From positions 1-41,897 of the forward strand of contig DASXNY010000003.1 of the NCBI GenBank assembly GCA_036494715.1: 41,897 bases of DNA, given 5' to 3'. Positions within the stretch are counted from its first letter, which is position 1; every line of letters begins with the position of its first letter. Source of the DNA: JAICJR01 sp036494715 (GTDB taxonomy: Bacteria > Actinomycetota > Thermoleophilia > Solirubrobacterales > Thermoleophilaceae). Shown here in pieces: positions 8,425-16,493 of the stretch. The notes beneath the pieces were generated by a model, which saw only the letters and a program-made list of their open reading frames with translations, was not told the DNA's origin and did no database searches. Both the position numbers and the translations under genes were made by a program.

Positions 8425-9069
8425 ATGGCCACCGCGCCGAGAAGAAAGCGCCTCAGCGCGGAGGCGCGCCGCGAGCTGATCGAGCAGGCCGCCACCGAGG
8501 TGTTCGCGGAGCGCGGCTACCACGGCGCGTCGATCGACGAGATCGCCCGCCGCTCCGGGGTCTCGCCCCCGGTCGTCTACGACCACTTCGACTCCAAGCT
8601 CGCGCTCCACCGCCACCTGATCGACCGCCACTACGCCGAGTTGCGCCAGGTCTGGCGCGACAACCTCCCTGGCGACGAGCCGCAGGAGCTGCGCATCGCC
8701 CGCTCGATCGACGCCTGGTTCGCCTACATCGAAACGCACCCGTTCGCCGCGCGCATGCTCTTCCGCGACACCAGCGGCGGTCCCGAGGTGGATGCCGGCC
8801 GGCGCGGGGTGGCGGCCGAGAGCCGCGTGCTGATCCGGCCGCTGCTCGGCGAGGAGCCGGGCTCGGAGCACATCGCGGGCGCGCTCGACGAGGAGTCGCT
8901 CGATATGGCGTGGGAGGTCTTCCGGGCGGTGCTCCAGGGGCTCGCCCTCTGGTGGACGGAGCACCCGGACGTGCCACGCGAGCGCATCGTCGCCACGACG
9001 ATGAACTCGATCTGGATGGGCTTCGAGCGCGTGCGCCGCGGCGAGGTCTGGGAGCCGCCCGCGGCCTAA
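8425..9069 (+). CDS. TetR/AcrR family transcriptional regulator
   Basis: 214-aa DNA-binding repressor-type protein. The N-terminal helix-turn-helix covers residues ~12-58, with the typical AATEVFAERGYHGASIDEIARRSGVS and VVYDHFDSKLAL segments (first helices through recognition helix and the YxxFxSK signature). The C-terminal ligand-binding domain (about 75-205) is mainly helical; its ligand is unknown. ATG at 8425 fits the start of the HTH domain; the frame is open far upstream but antisense to other genes. Probably represses itself and the divergent membrane protein/sugar dehydrogenase pair. Its stop overlaps the stop of the next gene on the other strand. Confidence 0.9.
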   Translation: MATAPRRKRLSAEARRELIEQAATEVFAERGYHGASIDEIARRSGVSPPVVYDHFDSKLALHRHLIDRHYAELRQVWRDNLPGDEPQELRIARSIDAWFAYIETHPFAARMLFRDTSGGPEVDAGRRGVAAESRVLIRPLLGEEPGSEHIAGALDEESLDMAWEVFRAVLQGLALWWTEHPDVPRERIVATTMNSIWMGFERVRRGEVWEPPAA

Positions 9070-9317
9070 GACGCGACCGCCTTGTAGTAGCGCACCGCGA
9101 GGCCCGTGAGCAGCGTCTCGAACACCGCCTCGATGCCCATGTCGTTGTCGTCGGCGTAGCCGCGCAGGCCGCGCTCCTCGATCGCCACGCTCTGCTCGAT
9201 CACGTCCTCGACAAGATCGGGATGCTGGTCCGCGAAGTACGCGCCCATCGAGTAGAGATTGGTGTCCATCAGCGACTCGAGGAACTGCGAATCGCCCGGC
9301 TGGCTGCGCTCGGCCAT
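9066..9317 (-). CDS. Conserved-looking hypothetical protein
   Basis: 83-aa soluble, acidic protein I do not recognise. No signal, membrane segment or metal motif is seen; it appears helical (FLESLMDTNLYSMGAYF, EDVIEQSVAIEERGLRG, IEAVFETLLTGLAVRYYKA). It is convergent with tetR, overlapping it by 4 bp at the stop codons, and divergent from the 57-aa gene at 9453. No good Shine-Dalgarno precedes the ATG at 9317; TAATCT about 14 bp upstream could be a -10 box of a leaderless transcript. Codon use matches the neighbours, supporting a real gene. Confidence 0.68.
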   Translation of the reverse strand: MAERSQPGDSQFLESLMDTNLYSMGAYFADQHPDLVEDVIEQSVAIEERGLRGYADDNDMGIEAVFETLLTGLAVRYYKAVAS

Positions 9318-9373
9318 TGCGCGCGCCAGATTACCTTCATATGGCTAGGCCGAGTCGACCATCAGTCCGCCCA

Positions 9374-9417
9374 ATTTGCGGCAAATAGGTTGCGCCGTCT
9401 GTCGCGACCGATAAAGT
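9374..9417 (+). promoter_or_regulatory. Promoter with perfect 13-bp palindrome
   Basis: The 13-bp palindrome ATTTGC-G-GCAAAT spans 9374-9386. Immediately after it comes a possible -35 (TTGCGC, 9390-9395), a 16-bp spacer and a -10-like TAAAGT (9412-9417). The region is clearly more AT-rich than its surroundings. It should drive the 57-aa gene at 9453, with a short leader; the palindrome just upstream of -35 could be an activator or repressor site. Confidence 0.5.
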
Positions 9418-9452
9418 CTTAGGAGCACTAGGCGAACGACGGGAGGAAGTAC

Positions 9453-9626
9453 ATGGCGATCCATCTGACCCCCACCGAGCTAGCCCGTGAGGCGGGGATG
9501 CAGCGGAGGGAAGTCATCTCCAGGTGCATGGAGCTCGGTGTGCCGATATTCCAGGGGCGGATCGACAAGACCCTTTTCCTCACCTCCTTGAAGGAGTCGC
9601 AGCGCCGGGAGCTCGCCAAGGCGTAG
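9453..9626 (+). CDS. Small helix-turn-helix / IF2-N-like protein (57 aa)
   Basis: 57-aa basic protein with a very good Shine-Dalgarno (GGAGGA, 5 bp before the ATG), its own promoter region and a GC hairpin after the stop, so it looks like an independently expressed gene. The sequence TPTELAREAGMQRREVISRC followed by MELGVPIFQGRIDKTLF resembles the small three-helix fold of the IF2 N-terminal domain and of MerR/excisionase-type winged HTH modules. It could bind DNA or RNA; no function can be assigned. It is too short for ordinary gene-length cutoffs. Confidence 0.78.
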   Translation: MAIHLTPTELAREAGMQRREVISRCMELGVPIFQGRIDKTLFLTSLKESQRRELAKA

Positions 9627-9657
9627 CTCCCTCGCTTCAACAGGGGATTGCAGTTCC

Positions 9658-9686
9658 AGCGGCCGCCCATAGCGGCCGCTTCGTTT
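9658..9686 (+). terminator. GC-rich hairpin terminator after the 57-aa gene
   Basis: Perfect 9-bp stem AGCGGCCGC / GCGGCCGCT with a CCATA loop (9658-9680), followed by TCGTTTCG. It starts 32 bp after the stop at 9626. The downstream T-run is weak, as is common in high-GC actinobacteria. Confidence 0.6.
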
Positions 9687-9699
9687 CGGTCCGCGCTCG

Positions 9700-9760
9700 A
9701 CAGTCCACGGTCCACAGACCTGGATCCGTCCGCGCCGCTGCCCTGTGGACTGTGGACTTC
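9700..9760. repeat. Inverted pair of ACAGTCC/GGACTGT heptamer repeats
   Basis: The left arm has three 7-bp units, ACAGTCC, ACGGTCC and ACAGACC (9700-9720). The right arm has GGACTGT and GGACTTC after CCCTGT (9741-9760). The arms pair over 16 bp (9702-9717 with 9743-9758) with one mismatch, giving a long hairpin with a 25-nt loop 45 bp before the acyl-CoA synthetase start. The same heptamer recurs inside rpsQ near 34682. Confidence 0.7.
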
Positions 9761-9804
9761 CCGCTTAGACTGGCTGAGTAGCCAACCGCAGTAGGGGGAC
9801 TTGC

Positions 9805-11592
9805 ATGGAACTTGGGACGATCAGCGCCGCCGAAGCGAGCACCGGGTCGCGGACGATGGCCGACCTCATACCGCTCGCGGGGCGCAAGCACGCGGATCGC
9901 CCAGCCATCAAGCACAAGGTCGGCGACGAGTGGGTCGACGTCGGCTACCCCGAGCTGGCGGACAAGGTCAAGCACGTCGCGCTGGGCCTGATCGAGCTGG
10001 GGATCCAGCCCGGCGACAAGGTCTCGATCCTGAGCAACACGCGCCCGGAGTGGACCTACGCCTGCTTCGGCATCCTCGGCGCCGGCGCCACCTGCGTCTC
10101 GATCTACCAGACCAACTCGCCGGAGGAGTGCCACTACGTGCTCCACCACTCCGAGTCCCGCGCGGTCTTCGTGGAAGACCAGGAGCAGCTCGCCAAGATC
10201 CGCCACATCGAGGCCGAGCTGCCCGAGCTCGAGCTGATCGTCTTCATGGAGCCGAGCAGCGACATCGGCGATGCGATCCCGCTCCACGAGCTCTGCTCGC
10301 GCGGCTCTCAGCGCCCGGACTCCGAGTACGAGGAGCGCGTCGCCGCGGTCAAGGACGACGACATCTGCCTCTACATCTACACGTCCGGCACCACCGGCCC
10401 GCCCAAGGGCTGCCTGCTCACGCACGGCAACTACCGGCGCGTCACGGCGATGGTCGAGGCGGACGGCGTCTTCGGCGAGAACGAGGTGATCTACCTCTTC
10501 CTGCCGCTCGCGCACGCCTTCGCCCTGCTCATCCAGTTCGTCTCCTTCGACCTCGGCAGCGCGATCGCCTACTGGGAGAAGGACCCGCAGAAGATCATCC
10601 CCAACCTGCTCGAGGTGAAGCCGACGTACTTCCCGTCGGTTCCCAGGATCTTCGAGAAGATCTACACGCTCGCCAACAGCGTGGGCGACCCCGAGGAGAT
10701 CCGCCGGGCGGTGGAGGTGGGCTTCGAGGTGCGCCAGCTCGAGGAGCGGGGCGAGGAGGTGCCGGCCGACCTGCGCGCCGCCTTCGACGACGGCGAGGAG
10801 AAGCTCTACAAGAACGTGCGCAACCTGTTCGGCGGGCGGCTGCGCCAGGCGGTCACGGGCGCGGCCCCGATCTCGAAGGAGATTCTCGAGTTCTTCTACG
10901 CCTGCGGCGTGCCGGTGATGGAGGGCTACGGGATGACCGAGACCTCGACCGTCGCCAGCGCTAACCGCCTGGACGCGTTCCGCTTCGGCTCCGTGGGCAA
11001 GGCGCTGAACGGCGTGGAGGCGAAGATCGCCGACGACGGCGAGCTGCTCCTGCGCGGCCCGAACATCTTCCAGGGCTACTTCAAGAACGACGAGGCAAGC
11101 CGCGAGGCGCTCGCCGGCGGCTGGCTCCACACCGGCGACCTCGGCTCGATCGACGAGGACGGCTTCATCTACATCACCGGCCGCAAGAAGGACATCATCA
11201 TCACCGCGGGCGGTAAGAACATCACTCCCGCAAACCTCGAGAACGGCCTCAAGCAGAACCGCTGGATCTCGCAGGCGGTGGTGGTCGGCGACCGGCGCCC
11301 CTACCTCGTCGCGCTGATCACGCTCGACCCCGAGGAGCTGCCTGCGTTCGCCGAGCAGCACGGCCTCGAGCCCGAGGACGTCGCCGCGTCAGAGGAGATG
11401 CGCGCCGAGGTGCAGCGCGCCGTGGACGTAGTCAACTCCAGCGTGGGGCGCGTGGAGCAGATCAAGATGTTCACGATCCTGCCGCACGACCTATCGCAGG
11501 AGACCGGCGAGCTCACCCCTACCCTCAAGGTGAAGCGCAACGTCGTCGGCGAGAAGTTCGCGGGGGAAATCGAAGCGCTGTACGCGGGTTAG
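9805..11592 (+). CDS. Long-chain acyl-CoA synthetase (AMP-forming)
   Basis: 595-aa fatty acid-CoA ligase of the ANL superfamily (FadD15/ACSL type), activating fatty acids with ATP and CoA at the inner face of the membrane. P-loop YTSGTTGPPKG at 192-202, GYGMTETS at 374-381, the TGDLG motif, the hinge GRKKDIIITAGGKNI, and the catalytic Lys575 in the C-terminal LTPTLKVKR. ATG at 9805 has AGGGGG 6 bp upstream. Length is normal. It stands alone after a hairpin-rich leader, followed 43 bp later by a membrane-protein gene. Likely used for fatty acid degradation or lipid remodelling. Confidence 0.93.
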   Translation: MELGTISAAEASTGSRTMADLIPLAGRKHADRPAIKHKVGDEWVDVGYPELADKVKHVALGLIELGIQPGDKVSILSNTRPEWTYACFGILGAGATCVSIYQTNSPEECHYVLHHSESRAVFVEDQEQLAKIRHIEAELPELELIVFMEPSSDIGDAIPLHELCSRGSQRPDSEYEERVAAVKDDDICLYIYTSGTTGPPKGCLLTHGNYRRVTAMVEADGVFGENEVIYLFLPLAHAFALLIQFVSFDLGSAIAYWEKDPQKIIPNLLEVKPTYFPSVPRIFEKIYTLANSVGDPEEIRRAVEVGFEVRQLEERGEEVPADLRAAFDDGEEKLYKNVRNLFGGRLRQAVTGAAPISKEILEFFYACGVPVMEGYGMTETSTVASANRLDAFRFGSVGKALNGVEAKIADDGELLLRGPNIFQGYFKNDEASREALAGGWLHTGDLGSIDEDGFIYITGRKKDIIITAGGKNITPANLENGLKQNRWISQAVVVGDRRPYLVALITLDPEELPAFAEQHGLEPEDVAASEEMRAEVQRAVDVVNSSVGRVEQIKMFTILPHDLSQETGELTPTLKVKRNVVGEKFAGEIEALYAG

Positions 11593-11635
11593 GCAAGCGG
11601 AGCGGCTTCTCACGCCGTTCTGCCACCCTCACACC

Positions 11636-12112
11636 ATGGCCAGCAACGACCCAACCGACACCGGCGGGCTGTTCGTCGGGCGCAGGCCCGGCACGGCGCC
11701 CGTGCGCTACCGCGGCACACCGGTGCCTGCCGGGCCGGCGCGGCGCGGCGTCGACCGGCTGCTGTCGGCCCTGTTGCTGCTGCTCGAGAGCGCCCTTTGC
11801 CTCTCGCTCTGGGGTCCCCAGCCGATCGGCTGGATGTGGATCGGCTCGCAGATCAACTACGAGACCGGCTCGGTCTTCCTCGGCATCGTGTCGGCGTTTT
11901 TCGGCATGGTCTGCACGCTCTTCGTCACGGTCGCGCTCGCGAAACGCGTCGACCACGCGTGGAAGCTCGTCCGGCGCGCCGCCGGCCACGAGCAGGAGCG
12001 CGGCGCGCTCGAGCGCATCTTCATCATCACCGCGGGCGTCGCGGTGGTCGGCTTCACGTTTTGGTTCCTGATCATCGCCGGCCCAGGGCCGCAGCTCGCC
12101 CCGAACTCATAG
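11636..12112 (+). CDS. Hypothetical membrane protein, three helices
   Basis: 158-aa unrecognised membrane protein. A polar, Pro/Gly/Arg-rich N-terminus (1-40) is followed by hydrophobic segments near 42-60 (LLSALLLLLESALCLSL), 80-100 (FLGIVSAFFGMVCTLFVTVAL) and 128-147 (IFIITAGVAVVGFTFWFLII). A basic loop (AKRVDHAWKLVRRAAGHEQER) lies between the second and third, suggesting that loop is cytoplasmic. It sits between the acyl-CoA synthetase (43 bp) and an aminotransferase (7 bp), probably in one transcript with the latter. Confidence 0.78.
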   Translation: MASNDPTDTGGLFVGRRPGTAPVRYRGTPVPAGPARRGVDRLLSALLLLLESALCLSLWGPQPIGWMWIGSQINYETGSVFLGIVSAFFGMVCTLFVTVALAKRVDHAWKLVRRAAGHEQERGALERIFIITAGVAVVGFTFWFLIIAGPGPQLAPNS

Positions 12113-12119
12113 GGGCGGC

Positions 12120-13238
12120 ATGGGGCTGCTCGACTACTACCGCCAGTTCGAGGACATCGACCAGGAGGAGTGGAACGCGGGGCTGCGCGAGCGCCGCGCG
12201 CGCGAGAAGGCCACGGCGCTGCAGCGCGTCGTCAGTGTCGACCTGTCCGGCACGGAGTGGCCCGACATGCCGAACTCCGAGGTGGTCAACGCCGCGATCG
12301 CGCGCGCCCGCGGCCGCGTGAACGGCTATCCCGACCGCCACGCGGCCGGGATACGCTCCCAGCTCGCCGAGCGCCACGGCGTCGCCCCGGAGCAGATCGT
12401 GGTTGGCAACGGCGCCGCCGAGCTGATCCAGGCGGCGGCGTTCGCGCTGCTCGCGCCGGGCGACGAGCTCGTCACCCCCTGGCCCTCGTACCCGCTCTAT
12501 CCGCTGATGGCCTCGCGCGCCGGGGCCCGGCCGGTCGCCGTCGACCTGAGCGCCGGCCGCGCCGACACCGCCGCGCTCTTCGACGCCGTGGGCGAGCGCA
12601 CGCGCGTGCTCGTGCTGTGCAACCCCAACGACCCCACGGGCTCCTACCTCGCCGCCGACGAGGTGCGCCGGCTCGCGGCCGCCCTGCCCGAGCACGTGCA
12701 GCTGCTCGTGGACGAGGCCTACATCCAGTTCCAGGACGTCGAGCCGGAGGACTCCGTGCTGCGGCTGGTCGACGAGCTCGAGCACGTGACGGTGTTCCGC
12801 ACCTTCTCCAAGATCTACGGCATCTCTGGCCTGCGCTGCGGCTACGCCGTCGGCTCGCAGGGGGCTGGCCGTCTGCTCGACGCGATCGCGCCGGCCCTCG
12901 GCGTCAACGCCCTGACGCAGGCGGCCGTCGAGTACGCCCTGCGTTTCGGCGACGACGAGATCGGCCGGCGGCGCGACCTCGTGATCGAACAGCGCCGCCG
13001 CCTCGAGCGCGTCCTCCACGAGCTCCCCGTCGACGCCCCCGAGAGCCAAGCCAACTTTCTCTGGCTCCACGCCACCGGCCTCACAGGCGCCCAACTGGCC
13101 ACACACCTCGACCAACAGGGCGTGACAGTGGCAAACGGGAGCGCGCTCGGAGCCGATGATCACATCAGAGCGTCGATCAGAGGACGGGCGGCAACAGACC
13201 GCCTTCTCGAGGCGCTGGCCGCTACTCGGCCTGCCTGA
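12120..13238 (+). CDS. HisC-like class I/II aminotransferase
   Basis: 372-aa PLP-dependent aminotransferase closest in pattern to histidinol-phosphate aminotransferase. Visible landmarks: VVGNGAAELIQ (cofactor phosphate), PWPSYPLYP, NPNDPTGS, LVDEAYIQF (Asp/Tyr binding PLP) and FSKIYGISGLRCGY with Lys231 as Schiff-base lysine. Known hisC neighbours (hisB, hisD, hisH) are absent, so a different amino acid role, or a threonine-phosphate-decarboxylase-like role, cannot be excluded. Starts 7 bp after the membrane-protein stop; its 3' end overlaps the convergent patatin gene by 17 bp. Confidence 0.85.
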   Translation: MGLLDYYRQFEDIDQEEWNAGLRERRAREKATALQRVVSVDLSGTEWPDMPNSEVVNAAIARARGRVNGYPDRHAAGIRSQLAERHGVAPEQIVVGNGAAELIQAAAFALLAPGDELVTPWPSYPLYPLMASRAGARPVAVDLSAGRADTAALFDAVGERTRVLVLCNPNDPTGSYLAADEVRRLAAALPEHVQLLVDEAYIQFQDVEPEDSVLRLVDELEHVTVFRTFSKIYGISGLRCGYAVGSQGAGRLLDAIAPALGVNALTQAAVEYALRFGDDEIGRRRDLVIEQRRRLERVLHELPVDAPESQANFLWLHATGLTGAQLATHLDQQGVTVANGSALGADDHIRASIRGRAATDRLLEALAATRPA

Positions 13239-14469
13239 GCAGCGCGCCCGTCGTCTGCTCGAGGATCCGCCGCCAAGCGGTCGTGCGCTCGCGGTCCTTC
13301 TCAAAGTGCCTCATCACCTTGCGCACGCGCGTCGCGGAGATCTCGATGCCGTGCTTCGCGCAGACCTCGGCGAAGTGGTCATAGTCCTTGGCGAGCTTGA
13401 TCGTGACCGACTCGAATCCGTGGCGCGCGATCTCCACCCGCTTCGTGAAGTTCATGATGTTGGTCTCGAACATCAGCTCGTCGTTGGGCTCCGGCTCGAT
13501 CAGGATGATGTCGACGCCCGGATACTTCTCGGACCACTGCTTGATCGACTCGTGGAGCCGCTGGTAGGTGAGGAGCTTGAACGCCTGGTAGCCGATCTGC
13601 GGGAAGCCCATGTCGGTGACGCGCCGCACACGGCTGCCGAGCATCGTCGGGATCATCTTCTGGAAGTCGTTGACGTAGGGCACGAGCGGGTTGATCACGA
13701 CGATCAGCTTCGCGCCGTGCTCGACGGCGACGTCGAGGTTGGTGGTGGACTGGAGTCCGCCATCGACCAGGTGCCGCCCTTTCACCTCGACCGGCTTGTA
13801 GACCATCGGCAGCGCCGTGGAGGCGGCCACGGCGGTGGGAATCGGGACGTCGTCCCAGCCGTCGTCGCCGAGCACGACGCGCTCGCAGGTGTCGAGGTCC
13901 GTGGCCGGCAGGTAGAGCTCGCGGCCGAGGACGCGGAAGTCGGCGGTGCGGTCGAGGTCGCCGAGCACGTCGCCGAGGTAGCTCTCGATGCCGGAGCCGT
14001 CGTAGATGCCCGGCGGCAGCCCCTCGGCCAGGCCGACGACGATGTCCATCATCGAGACCGAGCGCAGGTTGGACGCCAGCGTGCGGGCGATGCCGAGCGC
14101 CCGCAGCGGCAGCAGCGCCGTGCTCTTGGCGAAGTCGAGGTAGTTCGGGCGCAGCAGCGTGCTCAGGTCGATGTCCCGGAAGGGCGTGGGAACCTGCTGG
14201 TTCACCACGCGCATCATCTCCTCGGGCGTGACGCCGTTGGCGGCCATGCTGGCGATGAACGAGCCGGCGCTGGTGCCCACGTAGACGTCGAACTCGTTGA
14301 CCGTCCGGTTGACGGCCAGAAGGTCGAGCGCGCGCAGGGCGCCGATCTCGTAGACGCCGCCCGTGAAGCCGCCGCCGCCGAGCACCAGCGCGGTCTTCGA
14401 CTGGCTGCGGCGACTCCGCCGACCGGACCGAGTCTGCGCCGGCTTCTCTAACTTGACGACCTTGCCCAT
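13222..14469 (-). CDS. Patatin-like phospholipase
   Basis: 415-aa serine lipase of the patatin family, cleaving acyl esters with a Ser-Asp dyad. The oxyanion motif GGGGFTGG (31-38), nucleophile elbow GTSAG with Ser67, and DGG with Asp236 are all intact. A basic, Ser/Arg-rich N-terminus (about 1-25) precedes the domain and no signal peptide is seen, so it is likely cytoplasmic or membrane-associated. The C-terminal ~150 residues form an extra helical region of unknown role. Divergent from the D,D-carboxypeptidase gene (74-bp AT-richer gap with room for both promoters) and convergent with the aminotransferase (17-bp overlap). Confidence 0.9.
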   Translation of the reverse strand: MGKVVKLEKPAQTRSGRRSRRSQSKTALVLGGGGFTGGVYEIGALRALDLLAVNRTVNEFDVYVGTSAGSFIASMAANGVTPEEMMRVVNQQVPTPFRDIDLSTLLRPNYLDFAKSTALLPLRALGIARTLASNLRSVSMMDIVVGLAEGLPPGIYDGSGIESYLGDVLGDLDRTADFRVLGRELYLPATDLDTCERVVLGDDGWDDVPIPTAVAASTALPMVYKPVEVKGRHLVDGGLQSTTNLDVAVEHGAKLIVVINPLVPYVNDFQKMIPTMLGSRVRRVTDMGFPQIGYQAFKLLTYQRLHESIKQWSEKYPGVDIILIEPEPNDELMFETNIMNFTKRVEIARHGFESVTIKLAKDYDHFAEVCAKHGIEISATRVRKVMRHFEKDRERTTAWRRILEQTTGALLRQAE

Positions 14470-14543
14470 GAGCGCCCCTATCCGATTATGGCAATGAAGA
14501 CGCTTACCGCTACCCCGGACGTCTTTTTCTGTTGTTGCCCCTG

Positions 14544-16493
14544 ATGCGGAGATTCGCCCTCGCCGCGGCGCTCGGGGCCGGCCTTCTGGTCCCGGCCGGC
14601 GCGGCCCACGCCAGCAGCATCCAGGCCCAGCTTGCCGCGGCGATGCGGGGCGCCGGGTCCCACTCGGGTGCCTACGTGCGGGATGCCACGAGCGGCCAGG
14701 TCCTGTTCAGCTCGCGCGCCTCCACCCCGCGGATCCTCGCCTCCAACACCAAGCTGTTCACGAGCAGCGCCATCCTCGCCCGGCTCGGCCCGGACGCGAC
14801 CTTCCCCACGGAGCTCGAGGGCGACGGCACCAGCGACCCCGAGACGGGCATCTTCACGGGCGACATCTACCTCCGCGGCGGCGGCGACCCCACGTTCGGC
14901 ACCAGCTCGTTCATCAGGAAGTACTTCGGCTCCGGAGCCAGCATCCAGGCGCTCGTCAAGGAGCTCGAGGCCACCGGCATCACACGCATCGACGGCCGCA
15001 TCATCGGTGACGAGTCGCGCTTCGACTCGCTGCGCGGGATCCCCGACTCGGGCTACGCGTTCGATCGCGACCTCGGCGCGCCGCTCAGCGCCCTCACGTA
15101 CGATCGCGGCCTCGCAAACCTGAAGGGCACCGCGCTCCAGGGCAACCCGCCGCTGTTCGCCGCCCAGCAGGTGGCCGCGGCGCTCAAGGGCCGGCACATC
15201 CGGGTCACCGCCAAGTCGGCGGTGGGCACCGCGCCGAGCAACGCCAAGGTCCTCGCCTCGGTGCAGTCGCCGCCGCTCTCGACGATCCTCAAGCTCCAGA
15301 ACAAGGAATCGGACAACTTCTTCGCCGAGATGCTCCTCAAGGACCTGGGCTCGTCGAGCGGCTCCCTCGGCACCACCGCGCGGGGGGCGGCCGCCGCCGT
15401 CCGCTACGCCGCCCGCCTCGGCTCGCGCGTGACGATGGCCGACGGCTCGGGGCTCGACCGCCGCGACCGCGCTGCCCCGAAGGAGGTGGTCGACCTGCTC
15501 GAGGGCGAGCGCCGGCGCGATCCGGACGAGTTCAACGCGTTGCTGAACTCGCTCCCGATCGCCGGCCGCGACGGCACGCTCGTCGATCGCATGCGCCACG
15601 GCTCGGCGCGCGGCCGCTGCCACGCCAAGACAGGCACGCTGTCGGACGTGAGCGCCCTGTCGGGCTACTGCTTCGCCCGCGGCGGCGACGTGATCGAGTT
15701 CTCCCTGCTGATGAACCGCGCGAACGTGAACTCGGCCCACGCGGTCCAGGACCGGATGGCCAACGCGATCGCGGCGTACCGCGGCAGTGCGTCGGCCACC
15801 GCCGCGCTCAAGACGACGCTCGACATGAACAGCGCCAAGACGGTGGCGGGCGCCTTCGCGAGCGACTGCGGCGCCTGCATGGACCAGGTGACCGATTGCG
15901 CGCGGCTGAATTCCCGCCGCATCGATTGCGTTGTGGCCGACCAGGCGTCGTGCTCGGAGGTCGTGAGCACGCGCCTCTTCAACAACGGCTACCTCTACAC
16001 GGACACGTATCCGTGCAAGTCGCAGACGCCGCCCACCGCGGCGGCCCAGGTTCAGCAGTTCAGGCCAGGCGGCCACCCCTACCAGCCGCTCACGCCCGCC
16101 ACGTTCGAGTTCGCGGCCGATGTCTTCCCGAAGCACTTGCCCTACCCGCGTTACCCCGTGCGCCACTACCGCGGCCTGACCTCGCAGCGCGCGAACCACG
16201 TCGACATCTGGACCGACCGCAAGCACGACGTGCTGGGCGTGTCGGGGGCGAGCTTCAACGCTCCCTGCTTCCACGGCGCCGACTTCGTGGACCTCGGGCG
16301 CAGGAAGCTCACGCGGCACGGCACCGTGCTGAACGCGCGCCGCGCGAAGGCCACGGCCAGCCGGCCCGCGTTCACGCTTCACGCCCGGCTCGTGGGCAAG
16401 CGCTTCACGGGGTCGTTCCGCCTGCTCCAGCTGAGCTGCCAGAAGAAGCCGATCAGCTTCTCCGCCAAGCTCGTCGGCAAGCCGGGCTTCTAG
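14544..16493 (+). CDS. dacB: D-alanyl-D-alanine carboxypeptidase (S13/PBP4 family) with extra C-terminal domain
   Basis: 649-aa exported penicillin-binding protein that trims or cleaves peptidoglycan peptides. ATG at 14544 begins a clean signal peptide (RRFALAAALGAGLLVPAGAAHA). The three active-site motifs are present: S67-N-T-K70, S256-D-N258 and K362-T-G364. The S13 catalytic region ends near residue 415. A further ~230 residues carry at least seven Cys (DCGACMDQVTDC, DCVVADQASC, TYPCK, APCFHG) and match nothing I recognise; oxidised outside the cell they could form disulfides. The stop overlaps the P450 stop on the other strand by 4 bp. Confidence 0.88.
   Translation: MRRFALAAALGAGLLVPAGAAHASSIQAQLAAAMRGAGSHSGAYVRDATSGQVLFSSRASTPRILASNTKLFTSSAILARLGPDATFPTELEGDGTSDPETGIFTGDIYLRGGGDPTFGTSSFIRKYFGSGASIQALVKELEATGITRIDGRIIGDESRFDSLRGIPDSGYAFDRDLGAPLSALTYDRGLANLKGTALQGNPPLFAAQQVAAALKGRHIRVTAKSAVGTAPSNAKVLASVQSPPLSTILKLQNKESDNFFAEMLLKDLGSSSGSLGTTARGAAAAVRYAARLGSRVTMADGSGLDRRDRAAPKEVVDLLEGERRRDPDEFNALLNSLPIAGRDGTLVDRMRHGSARGRCHAKTGTLSDVSALSGYCFARGGDVIEFSLLMNRANVNSAHAVQDRMANAIAAYRGSASATAALKTTLDMNSAKTVAGAFASDCGACMDQVTDCARLNSRRIDCVVADQASCSEVVSTRLFNNGYLYTDTYPCKSQTPPTAAAQVQQFRPGGHPYQPLTPATFEFAADVFPKHLPYPRYPVRHYRGLTSQRANHVDIWTDRKHDVLGVSGASFNAPCFHGADFVDLGRRKLTRHGTVLNARRAKATASRPAFTLHARLVGKRFTGSFRLLQLSCQKKPISFSAKLVGKPGF

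Noticed and set aside
13156..14451. + strand open frame opposite the patatin gene
   Set aside because: Opposes a gene with intact GTSAG and DGG motifs; the sequence is a compositional shadow.
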